Source of the DNA: an uncultured Clostridium sp.
GTDB taxonomy: Bacteria > Bacillota > Clostridia > TANB77 > CAG-508
NCBI GenBank assembly: GCA_900553125.1
Contig: USCB01000005.1
Location: 1-64,000, forward strand
Direction: 5' to 3'
DNA: 64,000 bases
In this document: positions 1 through 8,002 of the stretch, one piece after another
Layout: each line of letters opens with the position of its first letter
Position numbering within the stretch: position 1 is the first letter of the stretch
Program-made: the position numbers and the translations under genes
The notes under the pieces: model-generated
What the model saw: the letters and a program-made list of their open reading frames with translations, nothing else
Database searches by the model: none
What the model was told of the DNA's origin: nothing

Positions 1-139
1 TATTAGAGAATTTGTTAATTTCAAGCAAGGCAAATTAGTAATTCAATATTATCTAAAAATCTTTTTTGTGACTCTCATATTTATATTTTCAAGCTGTAGC
101 GATTAAATCAGAATTATAAAGCAAAATTATTTCAAACTC
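1..139. other. Chromosomal left flank, no gene seen
   Basis: AT-rich sequence outside the left end of the integrated element. No open frame, RNA gene or tRNA remnant is recognisable on either strand. In particular it does not look like the 3' half of a tRNA, which would be expected here if the element had inserted into its usual tRNA target. Confidence 0.5.
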
Positions 140-156
140 ACCTTCGGGTTATGAGG
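140..156. repeat. attL core, left copy of the 17-bp direct repeat
   Basis: ACCTTCGGGTTATGAGG is identical to positions 43437-43453. The bases just outside the match differ (C before and A after here; G before and T after at the right end), so 17 bp is the full direct repeat. It lies 101 bp beyond the integrase stop codon, the usual place for an attachment site. Confidence 0.8.
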
Positions 157-217
157 ACAGAAAGTTTTTTAAAAGAAAGCCTTTATTTCCAGTCTTTTGG
201 AGATTTATTTTTTAGAC

Positions 218-239
218 TTTCCCTTTATTTTCCCTTTAT
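218..239. repeat. Left tandem 11-bp repeat, candidate integrase arm site
   Basis: Two head-to-tail copies of TTTCCCTTTAT followed by G. The same 23-bp block, in the same orientation, occurs at 43284-43305 near the other end. Paired repeats close to both att cores are typical arm-type sites bound by the N-terminal domain of Tn916-like integrases. The role is inferred. Confidence 0.5.
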
Positions 240-257
240 GTCATTTTAAAGTTCCAT

Positions 258-1454
258 TTAGTTCATATTTATATCAGTTAAATAATCTTCTAATCTATTC
301 ATTTGGGATAGTTTAACTTGTCCTAAAATATGAACATATATATCTGCTGTAGTGCTATAACTAGCATGACCTAATATTTCTTGTAATACTCTTAAATCAA
401 TTCCTGCTTCAATAGATCTTGTTGCAAAAGTATGTCTTAGTTCATGTATTCCTACTTTTCTAAAATTGTTACTTTTACATATTCCCTGACAAGTTTTTCT
501 TAAGTATTCAGATGTTATTGGATGATTATATTTCGTTTTAAATATAAAATCATCCTCTTTAAATCCTTCTCCTAATTCAGCAAGTTCTTCTTGCTCTGCT
601 TGTACTTTTTCCTTGTATTCTTGTAGAATTCTTACTACTTTATCTAGCATCGGTACAACTCTATAACTATTTTCTGTTTTTACATCTGTAACTTTTCTTT
701 CTCTTTTTACTTTATTAAAATCATCATCATAAGTTGTTATTTTTTGCATACCTCTTCTTACATATAGAGCTTTGTTTTCAAAATCAACATCTTTCCATGT
801 TAGTCCACTTAATTCTCCTGCTCTAAGTCCAGTATTAACTAATACTATATAAGCTGTTCCCATTCTATATTTTTTCATAAATCCTTCAAATACAAGTTGT
901 TCTTCTTTTGTCATTATATTTAATTCTTTTCTTCTCATTGATGGCAATTTTAAATTTCTTGTTGGATTTAGTGATATATGTCTACACATAATTGCATCAT
1001 CAAAACACATTTTTAAAATACTATAATAATGTCTTAAAGATTTAGGTGATTTACCTTCATTTTGTAAATCACTAATAAATTTTTGTAAATGATATAATTC
1101 TATTTTTTGTAATTGCATATTTCCTAAATGTTCTAATATTGTTTTAGATTTTTCAACATACCCCTGATAAGTTCTAGGTGATATATATGGCTTTTTATAA
1201 ACTTTCATCCATTCTTTTAGCCATTCTTCCAAAGTTATATTTTTATTTTCAATATAGTAATTGTCATCTCTCTTCTTCCTAAGCTCTTGCATTTTTTCTA
1301 CAACTACTCGTTGGCTTTTATCATAGACTGAAACTTGTTTTCTTACACCATTTACCTCAACTGTAATCCTCCCTTCATATCCATTACCTTTTTTTCTTAT
1401 TGTGCCTTCTCCTTTTACTCTCCTCGTATTATCATTTTTTGCTCTTCTTCCCAT
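258..1454 (-). CDS. int: Tyrosine recombinase (integrase) of the ICE
   Basis: 398-aa site-specific tyrosine recombinase that would integrate and excise the element. The basic N-terminus (about residues 10-60) resembles the Tn916-type arm-binding domain, followed by a SAM-like core-binding domain (about 75-165). The catalytic domain has the first Arg in NTGLRAGELSGLTWKDV, then HELRHTFATR, a LGHAS box and the nucleophile Tyr in TADIYVHI. It is the last gene of the leftward transcription unit, downstream of an excisionase-like gene and about 100 bp from attL. The ATG at 1454 follows a good ribosome binding site (GGAGG). Full length for the family. Confidence 0.95.
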   Translation of the reverse strand: MGRRAKNDNTRRVKGEGTIRKKGNGYEGRITVEVNGVRKQVSVYDKSQRVVVEKMQELRKKRDDNYYIENKNITLEEWLKEWMKVYKKPYISPRTYQGYVEKSKTILEHLGNMQLQKIELYHLQKFISDLQNEGKSPKSLRHYYSILKMCFDDAIMCRHISLNPTRNLKLPSMRRKELNIMTKEEQLVFEGFMKKYRMGTAYIVLVNTGLRAGELSGLTWKDVDFENKALYVRRGMQKITTYDDDFNKVKRERKVTDVKTENSYRVVPMLDKVVRILQEYKEKVQAEQEELAELGEGFKEDDFIFKTKYNHPITSEYLRKTCQGICKSNNFRKVGIHELRHTFATRSIEAGIDLRVLQEILGHASYSTTADIYVHILGQVKLSQMNRLEDYLTDINMN

Positions 1455-1543
1455 ATTATTCCTCCATAAAAATAGGATTTATAATATTAAGAAGTAAAAT
1501 ATACTACCAATATTATAAATCCTTATCTTCGTAAGTCCAAACC

Positions 1544-1729
1544 CTACACAATGATTCTTCCTGAATTTTTATTAAACCATTCAACCATTTGTGGTTTGTT
1601 TATTACAATTCTTCTTTCAAATTTAATACAAGGAAAATCTTTAAGTTTTGTTAATTCGGTCATTAATTGCTTACTAATTCCCAATATTTCTGATGCTTCT
1701 TTTATATTTATACCTATTTTTTCATCCAT
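1544..1729 (-). CDS. Small HTH protein, probable excisionase-like factor
   Basis: 61 aa. Residues about 8-50 look like a MerR/excisionase-type helix-turn-helix followed by a wing (IKEASEILGISKQLMTELT, then a basic strand FERRIVINKPQM). Its place directly upstream of int fits a recombination directionality factor that binds the att arms during excision. The start follows AAAGGTGG. It overlaps the end of the upstream gene by 16 bp, so the two are probably translationally coupled. Small DNA-binding proteins in ICEs can also be simple regulators, so the excisionase role is inferred from position. Confidence 0.65.
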   Translation of the reverse strand: MDEKIGINIKEASEILGISKQLMTELTKLKDFPCIKFERRIVINKPQMVEWFNKNSGRIIV

Positions 1730-1932
1730 TTCACTAATCCACCTTTCGTTTTAATTTTTTCTGCTTTTTCTGTAGCCTCTCGTGGACTGTATAATTTCAT
1801 TGCAACATCAATTTCTGAATCAAGCATTTTTACATCAATATCGTTTGGTGTGCTTCCTAATATATCTAATGCTATAACTGCATAAGCCTTAGCCTGTTTC
1901 TTAGTTACTGTTTTTACATTATTTAATTTCAT
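1714..1932 (-). CDS. Hypothetical 72-aa ICE protein
   Basis: Family not recognised. A small soluble Lys-rich helical protein (AKAYAVIALDILGSTPNDID near the middle). ATG 1932 is preferred over the in-frame TTG three codons earlier because the AAAGGA site is correctly spaced for it. It overlaps the excisionase-like gene and belongs to the same int-proximal unit. Confidence 0.55.
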   Translation of the reverse strand: MKLNNVKTVTKKQAKAYAVIALDILGSTPNDIDVKMLDSEIDVAMKLYSPREATEKAEKIKTKGGLVKWMKK

Positions 1933-1971
1933 TTTAATCAAATCCTTTCACTTATAAACTTTTTAAATTAG

Positions 1972-2127
1972 TTACAAGTGAAATTGGTATCTTTCACATA
2001 GGTATTTCAACCTCTCCGTTATCCAACCGAGCAACTCCTTAATATAAATTAAGCCGAGCTGAAGTATCATTATTACAATATAGATCTTCGCCAACACAAA
2101 CTTACCATTATTTGCTTTTTCCCTCAT
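1972..2127 (-). CDS. Small 51-aa protein upstream of the xis/int unit
   Basis: An uninterrupted 51-codon frame, ATG 2127 to TAA 1972. It has a hydrophobic stretch (residues 10-29, FVLAKIYIVIMILQLGLIYI) flanked by charged ends (MREKANNGK at the start, TERLKYLCERYQFHL at the end), as in small single-pass membrane proteins. A 15-codon frame (2155-2108) with its own GAAGG site overlaps its start and could be a translational leader. A terminator lies upstream at 2239-2273. I do not recognise the family. Codon use and layout make it credible but unproven. Confidence 0.45.
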   Translation of the reverse strand: MREKANNGKFVLAKIYIVIMILQLGLIYIKELLGWITERLKYLCERYQFHL

Positions 2128-2232
2128 TATAGTCGCTATTTATTCTTAATAACATTCGCCTTCTTGGAGCTCCTTATATTAGTTAAAGTCTTGTAACTAA
2201 TATATTTACTTGTCAATGTGCTATCCGTTTTC

Positions 2233-2275
2233 AAAAAAAACAAGTAAGAAAGATCATCTCCTCTCACTTGTTTTT
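2233..2275 (-). terminator. Intrinsic terminator between sigma-like gene and xis/int unit
   Basis: An 11-bp stem (AAACAAGTGAG pairing with CTTACTTGTTT) followed on the minus strand by eight T. T runs on both sides mean it could act in both directions. Confidence 0.7.
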
Positions 2276-2300
2276 TCAGTTAGCACATCATTTTTTAGGG

Positions 2301-2786
2301 CTACTTATAAATTTTTTTTAATTTTTTTCTTAAGTTTTCTAATCCTCTGTCTACGCTCTCTTTTACTGTAGGAATAGAACGATTTTCTATTTTTGCTATT
2401 TTTGTATATGAAAATTCATCTACTATATACATATAAACTCGCCTATTTTGTGGTATAGGTAATTTCCAAATTTCTTTTATTATTCTTTCTGATTCTAAAT
2501 TTGAAATAACTTGTTCTTCTAAACTAATTTCTCTATTTGTAGCTCTCTTATTTAATGAAATATCTGTTAGTTCTGAATGTTCTATATACCTACTAAATTT
2601 AATATTTTGTGAGTTTTCTTCGCTTTTTCTTTTCTTATATTCGTCTCTTAATTTTTCATTTGCTCTAATTGCTCTTGACTTTCCATTTTCATCTTTAAAT
2701 ACAATAATATTTTTACTTTCATCGCTATTACTAAAAACGATATATGTATCTATGACTTCTCGCTTAATTTTAGAATGTTTTTTCAT
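2301..2786 (-). CDS. Sigma-70 region 4-like transcription factor of the ICE
   Basis: 161 aa from ATG 2786. This start is chosen because GGAGG lies 8 bases upstream; an in-frame ATG at 2801 overlaps that site. The C-terminal 70 residues look like sigma region 4: KLPIPQNRRVYMYIVDEF, then a helix-turn-helix YTKIAKIENRSIPTVKESVD and a basic tail. Tn916 carries a related sigma-like protein that drives xis/int. By analogy this would control expression of the int end. A small inverted repeat (TCAATTC/GAATTGA, 2802-2821) sits just upstream of the ribosome binding site. Confidence 0.65.
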   Translation of the reverse strand: MKKHSKIKREVIDTYIVFSNSDESKNIIVFKDENGKSRAIRANEKLRDEYKKRKSEENSQNIKFSRYIEHSELTDISLNKRATNREISLEEQVISNLESERIIKEIWKLPIPQNRRVYMYIVDEFSYTKIAKIENRSIPTVKESVDRGLENLRKKLKKIYK

Positions 2787-2862
2787 TCTTCTTTCCTCCA
2801 TTCAATTCGTTTTTGAATTGAATGTGAGGTGGAGATCGGCATTTAACCAATCTATATGAAAA

Positions 2863-2911
2863 CAAAAAGAGGTCAAATCTATCTTTACAGATAAATTCAA
2901 CCTCTCTATTT
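2863..2911 (-). terminator. Intrinsic terminator upstream of the sigma-like gene
   Basis: A long stem of about 16 bp (AGAGGTTGAATTTATCT against AGATAGATTTGACCTCT) with a four-base loop, then TTTTTG on the minus strand. Confidence 0.65.
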
Positions 2912-2998
2912 TGTTTTTTTAACATTATTAATACACATTTGTCCAAATAACCTACACTCCTCTTTGTGTAGGATGAGATTTATGTAATAATGCTCAAA

Positions 2999-3063
2999 AC
3001 TACACTAACATATATCTCTTCTTTTACATTTTTCCTTAGATCATTTTTCTAAATTAGTGTAGT
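2999..3063. repeat. Inverted repeat ACTACACTAA/TTAGTGTAGT
   Basis: Perfect 10-bp arms separated by 45 bp in the leader region of the sigma-like gene. It could be a protein-binding site or an RNA structure. No function can be assigned. Confidence 0.4.
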
Positions 3064-3297
3064 GTTTTATTGGATATTAAAATAATTGAAAAAAACACAC
3101 AAATAACTTATAAAATGTTAATTGTGTGCTTAGTGCATTTATTTATATTTTTCAATTTATTTTGTGATATATCCACTTTCTCCCCCAACTCCTTATTATT
3201 TTTCAGTCTTTGGTAGTTTAGGGATTTTTTCTTTTGTTTTATGGATTCTATCACAATTTTTTTGAAAAATTTGTCGAAATGTGTAAAAAAGTACAAA

Positions 3298-3338
3298 AAA
3301 TATACGAAAAGTGTCTTTTTACTTTTCGTATATTTTTT
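3298..3338 (-). terminator. Terminator after the restriction-modification operon
   Basis: Perfect 15-bp stem (AAATATACGAAAAGT with its complement) around an 8-base loop, with T runs on both sides, starting 3 bp beyond the mcrC-like stop codon. Confidence 0.85.
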
Positions 3339-3340
3339 AA

Positions 3341-4399
3341 TTATTTTTTAAATTTATTTGCAATACTTTCTAATTGTTTGGCTATTTCACTAAACTTATT
3401 TCTCATATCTAATGTCTTTATTGATATTTTATTTCCCATTACAGATGTTTCAACATCTGGTGATATTTCTTCATCAGTTCTTGCATATAATAACATCCCA
3501 CTTACTATTTTATCATTTTTATATGCTTCATTAGCAACATAAGCATTTATCTGATTCCAATTATCTCTGTTTATTGTTTTTGTATCAAATCCTTTAAAAC
3601 CTTTATCATTTACTATTTTTCCATAAAATTTTGTATCTATTATAAGAACCTTGTTTTTATATCTTAAAGTAATATCAGTTACCATTTTGGGAATAAAATC
3701 TATCATATAATTATCATCAATCTTCCAAGACATTTGCTCAGATTTTGCATTTAATTCAGGAAAATGTTTTCTAAAATATTCTCTAACAAATTTTTCAAAT
3801 AATACATTTAAAGATTGTTGATCAGTAAAATCTTTTAAATCTACATTTCCATCTTCTTCTGTCAAAATCATTCCTTTTTGAATCATATAGCATATATTTA
3901 TTATAAATTTATAATATTTATTATTCTTATTTAGTTTAATCTTTTTCCATTCAATTGTTTTAAAATCTAATAAATCTATATCTTGTAAAAATGAGTATAA
4001 CTTTTTAAGTACCTTTTTAGTCTCTTTATCAACTTTACTTGATTTTATTAAATAAAAAACTGTTGTTTTTATAATACTATTCAAATAATTATTAGATGAA
4101 AACTCATCGTATTCGCATATTACATTTATCTTTCCTTTAGCTCTGTTCTTTAATGTCTGTGTAATATTTATTTTTCCTTTGATTAATAAAGTTTCATTTG
4201 TTACCTCTACATATTCCTTAGCAATGCCTCTTTTTATTAATCTATTTAATAATATACACAAAATAACTGATAATAAATTATATACATTATCAAATTCTTC
4301 AACATTAATATTCTTATTTTCTTTTTCAATTAAATTATTATTATCAAATGCATAAGCTAACATGTAATAAATATTACTTACTCTATAATCTCTACTCAT
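3341..4399 (-). CDS. McrC-like restriction subunit (LlaJI R2-type)
   Basis: 352 aa. The McrC family provides the nuclease subunit that partners an McrB-type GTPase motor. The C-terminal half carries a PD-(D/E)XK-like core, DITLRYKNKVLIIDTKFYG (about residues 240-258), after an N-terminal McrC domain (NIYYMLAYAFD near the start). It overlaps the McrB-like gene by 8 bp and is the last gene before a strong terminator. With two m5C methylase genes upstream, the arrangement matches GTP-dependent LlaJI-type systems more than stand-alone type IV McrBC. Subunit identity is secure; the system type is inferred from gene order. Confidence 0.88.
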   Translation of the reverse strand: MSRDYRVSNIYYMLAYAFDNNNLIEKENKNINVEEFDNVYNLLSVILCILLNRLIKRGIAKEYVEVTNETLLIKGKINITQTLKNRAKGKINVICEYDEFSSNNYLNSIIKTTVFYLIKSSKVDKETKKVLKKLYSFLQDIDLLDFKTIEWKKIKLNKNNKYYKFIINICYMIQKGMILTEEDGNVDLKDFTDQQSLNVLFEKFVREYFRKHFPELNAKSEQMSWKIDDNYMIDFIPKMVTDITLRYKNKVLIIDTKFYGKIVNDKGFKGFDTKTINRDNWNQINAYVANEAYKNDKIVSGMLLYARTDEEISPDVETSVMGNKISIKTLDMRNKFSEIAKQLESIANKFKK

Positions 4400-6785
4400 T
4401 TATTGCTCCATATAATTCTTTTTCCCATAATTCTACCTTATTACTCTCATCATCATACCAGTACTCTTTTATTAATGGAATAATAGAATATTTGATGATT
4501 TGTTTTAATTTTATATTTATGTCTCCAATATAAAATTGTAAATTGCAGAAATAGCTATGTCCAATCATAAATCCACTGCCCAAAGCTTCATCCTTACATA
4601 TTGCTTCATTTAATTTTTTCACAACTTCAATTATATTTTCAAATGATTTTGATTTGAAACTCTTAATATATTCTATAAAATTCGGATTTTCAAATGCTGG
4701 CAATACTGGATAAAAGTCAAATCTTCTCCTCAAAGCATAGTCCATAAGTGCTAATGATCTGTCAGCGGTATTCATCATTCCTATAATATATACATTTTCA
4801 GGAACTTTAAAATATTCATTTGAATATGTTAAGACCATTTCTTGACCTCTTTTATCATTTTCTATAAGTACCATAAGTTCTCCGAATATTTTACTAATAT
4901 TTCCCCTATTTATTTCATCTATTATAAAAAAGTATTTTTTATTTGGATTTTCGCTTGCTCTATTACAAAATTCTTTAAATATTCCATCTTTTTGTATGAA
5001 CCCTCCATCTACAGATGGCATTATTCCTTCAATAAATTCTTCATAAGAATAACTTTGATGAAATTGAATGGACATTACTTGTTCCTTGATTTGCTCTTTA
5101 TTAGATACACCTATTATTGAATATGCTAATCTCTTAGCCATAAAAGTTTTTCCAACGCCAGGAGCTCCTTCAAGTATTATATTCTTCTTAAATAATAGAA
5201 GATCTTTTAGCTCTTCATATTCATTTTTATCCATATACACTTCATTTAAAAAATTATCTTTGGTATATGGTCTTTCGTTTTCTTCTTCCATTTCTTCCTC
5301 TTCTTTTTCATTATAAATTATATTTTCAATAAACTTCCATAATGCAATCCCAATGTATTGAGGCTCATAATCATTAACTTCAGGTATTCTTTCTCTAACA
5401 AACTTATTTAGTTTAAAAGATAATTGTTCTGCTGACTCTGATTCCTTATATTCCACTCCAAATATTTTTAATAATAAAGCCAATTTATTCTTAGAACAAA
5501 TTGCTATAAATTTTGTTGGATAATACAAGAAGCATAATTTTGTTAATACCATTGACATTCCTTGAAGTTCAGGATATTTTTCACTTGTTTTGGAAGTCAT
5601 TTCATCTTGTTCAACGCTTTTCAAAAATGTATATAAACTCTCTTTGAATCTAGCCCAGAATTCATCTATATTTTCTATTAATCCTGATTTTCCAAAATAT
5701 TTTCCATCGTTTTTTTTATAAACTCCAAATTTTCTTGCTGTTGAACCTCCAATTCCCGCACCAGTTTTTTTATATTTTCCAAATTCTAATTTATACGATA
5801 ATGTGTTTTTATTATTGTTTCCTAACACATAATCTTCTATATCTAAAGATTTTATATTTTCCAATGGATATTCTTTATTAAATTCACTTATTTCTTTTAC
5901 TTTTTGAATATTTTTAGGATTTGAAGATATATCCTCTATATTTTCTTCTAAAAATTTTTTAAATAATAAAATATATTCCTCTGAAGTATTTACATTATCA
6001 GAACTTGTTAAATAATTATTTACTTCATCAATATCCATATACTTTTGATAAGTTTTTTTATTATAATTCGCATTTTTACTAGAATCTGGAGTCCAGTATT
6101 CGGAATACGATAATATTTCAAATATTTCTGCTTTATTTTCTGTACTTAAATTATTATGATGAATTCTAATATTTCCATTTGAATCTCTTTCAGCACATCC
6201 AGCCCATGTAAGTACTTTTACCATCTCTCTAATTTGCCTTTTACATTGTTTCCAATAAAATCCCTTTGCTTCAAGTAACTCATCATTCTCTATTACCCCT
6301 TCGATTCCATCTTTTCTTTTTTCTATAATTTCTTTACTTAAACTTAATATATCAGGATTTGCTTTTTTCGCCACATTATCATTAAAAAATATATAATCAG
6401 CGATTTCTTTATCCGTCAAATATGCTTCATCCTTATTAATCATATTCATAAAATAAAGAGATTGTATTATAATTCTCAAGGGAGCAATTAAAATCCCATC
6501 ATTAATAGCTTCATTAAGAGATTCTGTTGTCCTTGGGTTAGGAAATTGGAATTTTTTTATAAAGTTTAATACAACTGGTCTAATTTTTCCATTTGAACAC
6601 AATTTAGCACAATTACTTTCCTCCGTCAAATTAAAGTAAAATCCTAATGTATTCATATTATTATTTGCATTCTTATCTTCATATGCACTTGGTACTTTAT
6701 TTTCAACAAAACATTTTCCAGCTTCTATTAAAAAACTTTCTAAATTAGATATTCGTAAATCGTTTGTAAACAGATAATGAAACAT
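4392..6785 (-). CDS. McrB-like GTPase restriction subunit (LlaJI R1-type)
   Basis: 797 aa. The C-terminal AAA+ domain (about residues 525-797) has Walker A EGAPGVGKTF, Walker B YFFIIDEINRGN and a sensor segment MNTADRSLALMDYALRRRF, as in McrB GTPases. The 500-residue N-terminus is much longer than in E. coli McrB and probably holds the DNA-recognition part; I do not recognise its fold. ATG 6785 has AAAGGAGG and starts inside the end of the upstream methylase gene, and the stop overlaps the McrC-like gene. It would bind specific DNA and drive the McrC-like nuclease by GTP hydrolysis. Confidence 0.88.
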   Translation of the reverse strand: MFHYLFTNDLRISNLESFLIEAGKCFVENKVPSAYEDKNANNNMNTLGFYFNLTEESNCAKLCSNGKIRPVVLNFIKKFQFPNPRTTESLNEAINDGILIAPLRIIIQSLYFMNMINKDEAYLTDKEIADYIFFNDNVAKKANPDILSLSKEIIEKRKDGIEGVIENDELLEAKGFYWKQCKRQIREMVKVLTWAGCAERDSNGNIRIHHNNLSTENKAEIFEILSYSEYWTPDSSKNANYNKKTYQKYMDIDEVNNYLTSSDNVNTSEEYILLFKKFLEENIEDISSNPKNIQKVKEISEFNKEYPLENIKSLDIEDYVLGNNNKNTLSYKLEFGKYKKTGAGIGGSTARKFGVYKKNDGKYFGKSGLIENIDEFWARFKESLYTFLKSVEQDEMTSKTSEKYPELQGMSMVLTKLCFLYYPTKFIAICSKNKLALLLKIFGVEYKESESAEQLSFKLNKFVRERIPEVNDYEPQYIGIALWKFIENIIYNEKEEEEMEEENERPYTKDNFLNEVYMDKNEYEELKDLLLFKKNIILEGAPGVGKTFMAKRLAYSIIGVSNKEQIKEQVMSIQFHQSYSYEEFIEGIMPSVDGGFIQKDGIFKEFCNRASENPNKKYFFIIDEINRGNISKIFGELMVLIENDKRGQEMVLTYSNEYFKVPENVYIIGMMNTADRSLALMDYALRRRFDFYPVLPAFENPNFIEYIKSFKSKSFENIIEVVKKLNEAICKDEALGSGFMIGHSYFCNLQFYIGDINIKLKQIIKYSIIPLIKEYWYDDESNKVELWEKELYGAINE

Positions 6786-8001
6786 TTTCTTCCTCCTTTA
6801 ATAATTCATATACTGACTCTGCAACAGCATTTGCTAACTTTGGTGGTACTGCATTTCCAATCATTTGATATGCGTTTCCTCTACTTCCTACAAAGTCGAA
6901 ATCATCAGGAAAAGATTGTAATCTAGCAGCCTCTCTTACTGTAATTGTTCTTTGTTGTTCGGGATCATAATGAATAAATCTATTTCCATCTTTATATAAA
7001 TGAGCTATAATAGTTGTACTGGGCTCATTTGGTGACAATACATGATATCTATGTATTGGAGATTTTGAGCCAATCTTTTCTTCATATAATTCACTTATTT
7101 TTTTACTATCATATTCATTTCTTCCTGAAGCAATATCTTCTGCTAATACTTTAAAAGTATCCATATCCCTTAAATTAGCATATCTTGGTATATGCCAAGT
7201 TATATTACATTCAGGAATATTATGTGATTGTCTTTTTTTATGATTTTTTTCATTAAAAATTGGCATACATTTTGGTAAATCCCCTATAGCTTCTTTAACA
7301 GTTACTTTCCTTGTAACTTTTCTCTTTGGTAATATTTCATTATAAAATTTTTTTAATGTTTTTTGGCAATCTTTAAAATACTCTTTATTTAATCCTACAA
7401 TTATAACTCTATTTCGATTTTGTGGTACTCCATATTCACTTGCATCTACTACAGCATCTTTTAAATTATCTAATATTTCAAACCCTATATTATTAAATTC
7501 TTTTTTTATTATTTCTTTAATTGGTATCCCATTTGGTGAGGCACTTAATATGCCTGGAACATTTTCAAAAACAAATAATTTAGGTTTATATTTATCAACA
7601 GCTTTCAAATAGTGTTCAAACAAGTAATTTCTATAATCATCTTTCATCCCATTTTCATCTCTTACCCTACCGGCAACAGAATAGGCTTGGCAAGGTGGGC
7701 CACCTATAATAATATCAATTCCTTTAGCATCATTAACAAAATAATCTAAACCTTTTCCTTTTCCAAATTCTTCATCATTCCATCCTGCGAATAGTTCTTT
7801 ATCTCTTTGTATGTCAAATCGCATTACTCTTTCTGAAGCATCTTTTTCATTCCATTTTGTTTCTAATCTATTTCTTAATGTATCTATTTGTGGCTTCAAC
7901 CATTCTACAGCCGCCACTTCTTTATATTTCCCTGTTTGCATAAATCCTTCTGTCAATCCTCCACATCCTGCAAACAAATCTATCATTTTTATTTCTTGCA
8001 T
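6745..8001 (-). CDS. DNA (cytosine-5) methyltransferase 1
   Basis: 418 aa from ATG 8001, chosen because GGAG lies upstream at good spacing and the upstream gene stops at 8003. Conserved m5C motifs are in order: motif I DLFAGCGGLTEGF, motif IV GGPPCQAYSVAGR with the catalytic Cys, motif VI FENVPG, motif VIII QNRNRVIIVG, and a C-terminal motif X (YQMIGNAVPP). It would methylate cytosines of the cognate site to protect self DNA. Having two m5C enzymes suggests an asymmetric site with one enzyme per strand, as known for LlaJI. The site itself cannot be read from sequence. Confidence 0.95.
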   Translation of the reverse strand: MQEIKMIDLFAGCGGLTEGFMQTGKYKEVAAVEWLKPQIDTLRNRLETKWNEKDASERVMRFDIQRDKELFAGWNDEEFGKGKGLDYFVNDAKGIDIIIGGPPCQAYSVAGRVRDENGMKDDYRNYLFEHYLKAVDKYKPKLFVFENVPGILSASPNGIPIKEIIKKEFNNIGFEILDNLKDAVVDASEYGVPQNRNRVIIVGLNKEYFKDCQKTLKKFYNEILPKRKVTRKVTVKEAIGDLPKCMPIFNEKNHKKRQSHNIPECNITWHIPRYANLRDMDTFKVLAEDIASGRNEYDSKKISELYEEKIGSKSPIHRYHVLSPNEPSTTIIAHLYKDGNRFIHYDPEQQRTITVREAARLQSFPDDFDFVGSRGNAYQMIGNAVPPKLANAVAESVYELLKEEENVSLSVYKRFTNI

Positions 8002-8002
8002 T

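Larger units (their letters stand above)
2787..3297. other. Gene-free stretch with several hairpins
   Basis: No credible gene. It contains a terminator (2863-2911), a short hairpin CCTACAC/GTGTAGG (2951-2972) and a longer inverted repeat (2999-3063). It probably holds the promoter and leader of the sigma-like gene. A 62-codon minus-strand frame here has no ribosome binding site and looks random. Confidence 0.5.

Noticed and set aside
2950..3065. CRISPR array or riboswitch in the hairpin-rich gap
   Set aside because: The repeats are single inverted pairs, not regularly spaced direct repeats, and no known riboswitch core is recognisable.
3108..3296. 62-codon minus-strand frame
   Set aside because: No ribosome binding site, low-complexity Lys-rich content, and it runs into the terminator region after the restriction genes.
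4842..5316. Plus-strand open frames opposite the ICE operon (here and at many other places)
   Set aside because: They mirror the minus-strand genes in AT-rich DNA, are rich in Phe, Leu, Ser and Ile, and lack ribosome binding sites.
3341..6785. Stand-alone type IV McrBC restriction
   Set aside because: Two m5C methylase genes are in the same operon. A methylation-dependent McrBC would attack its own modified DNA, so a LlaJI-like system is the better reading.
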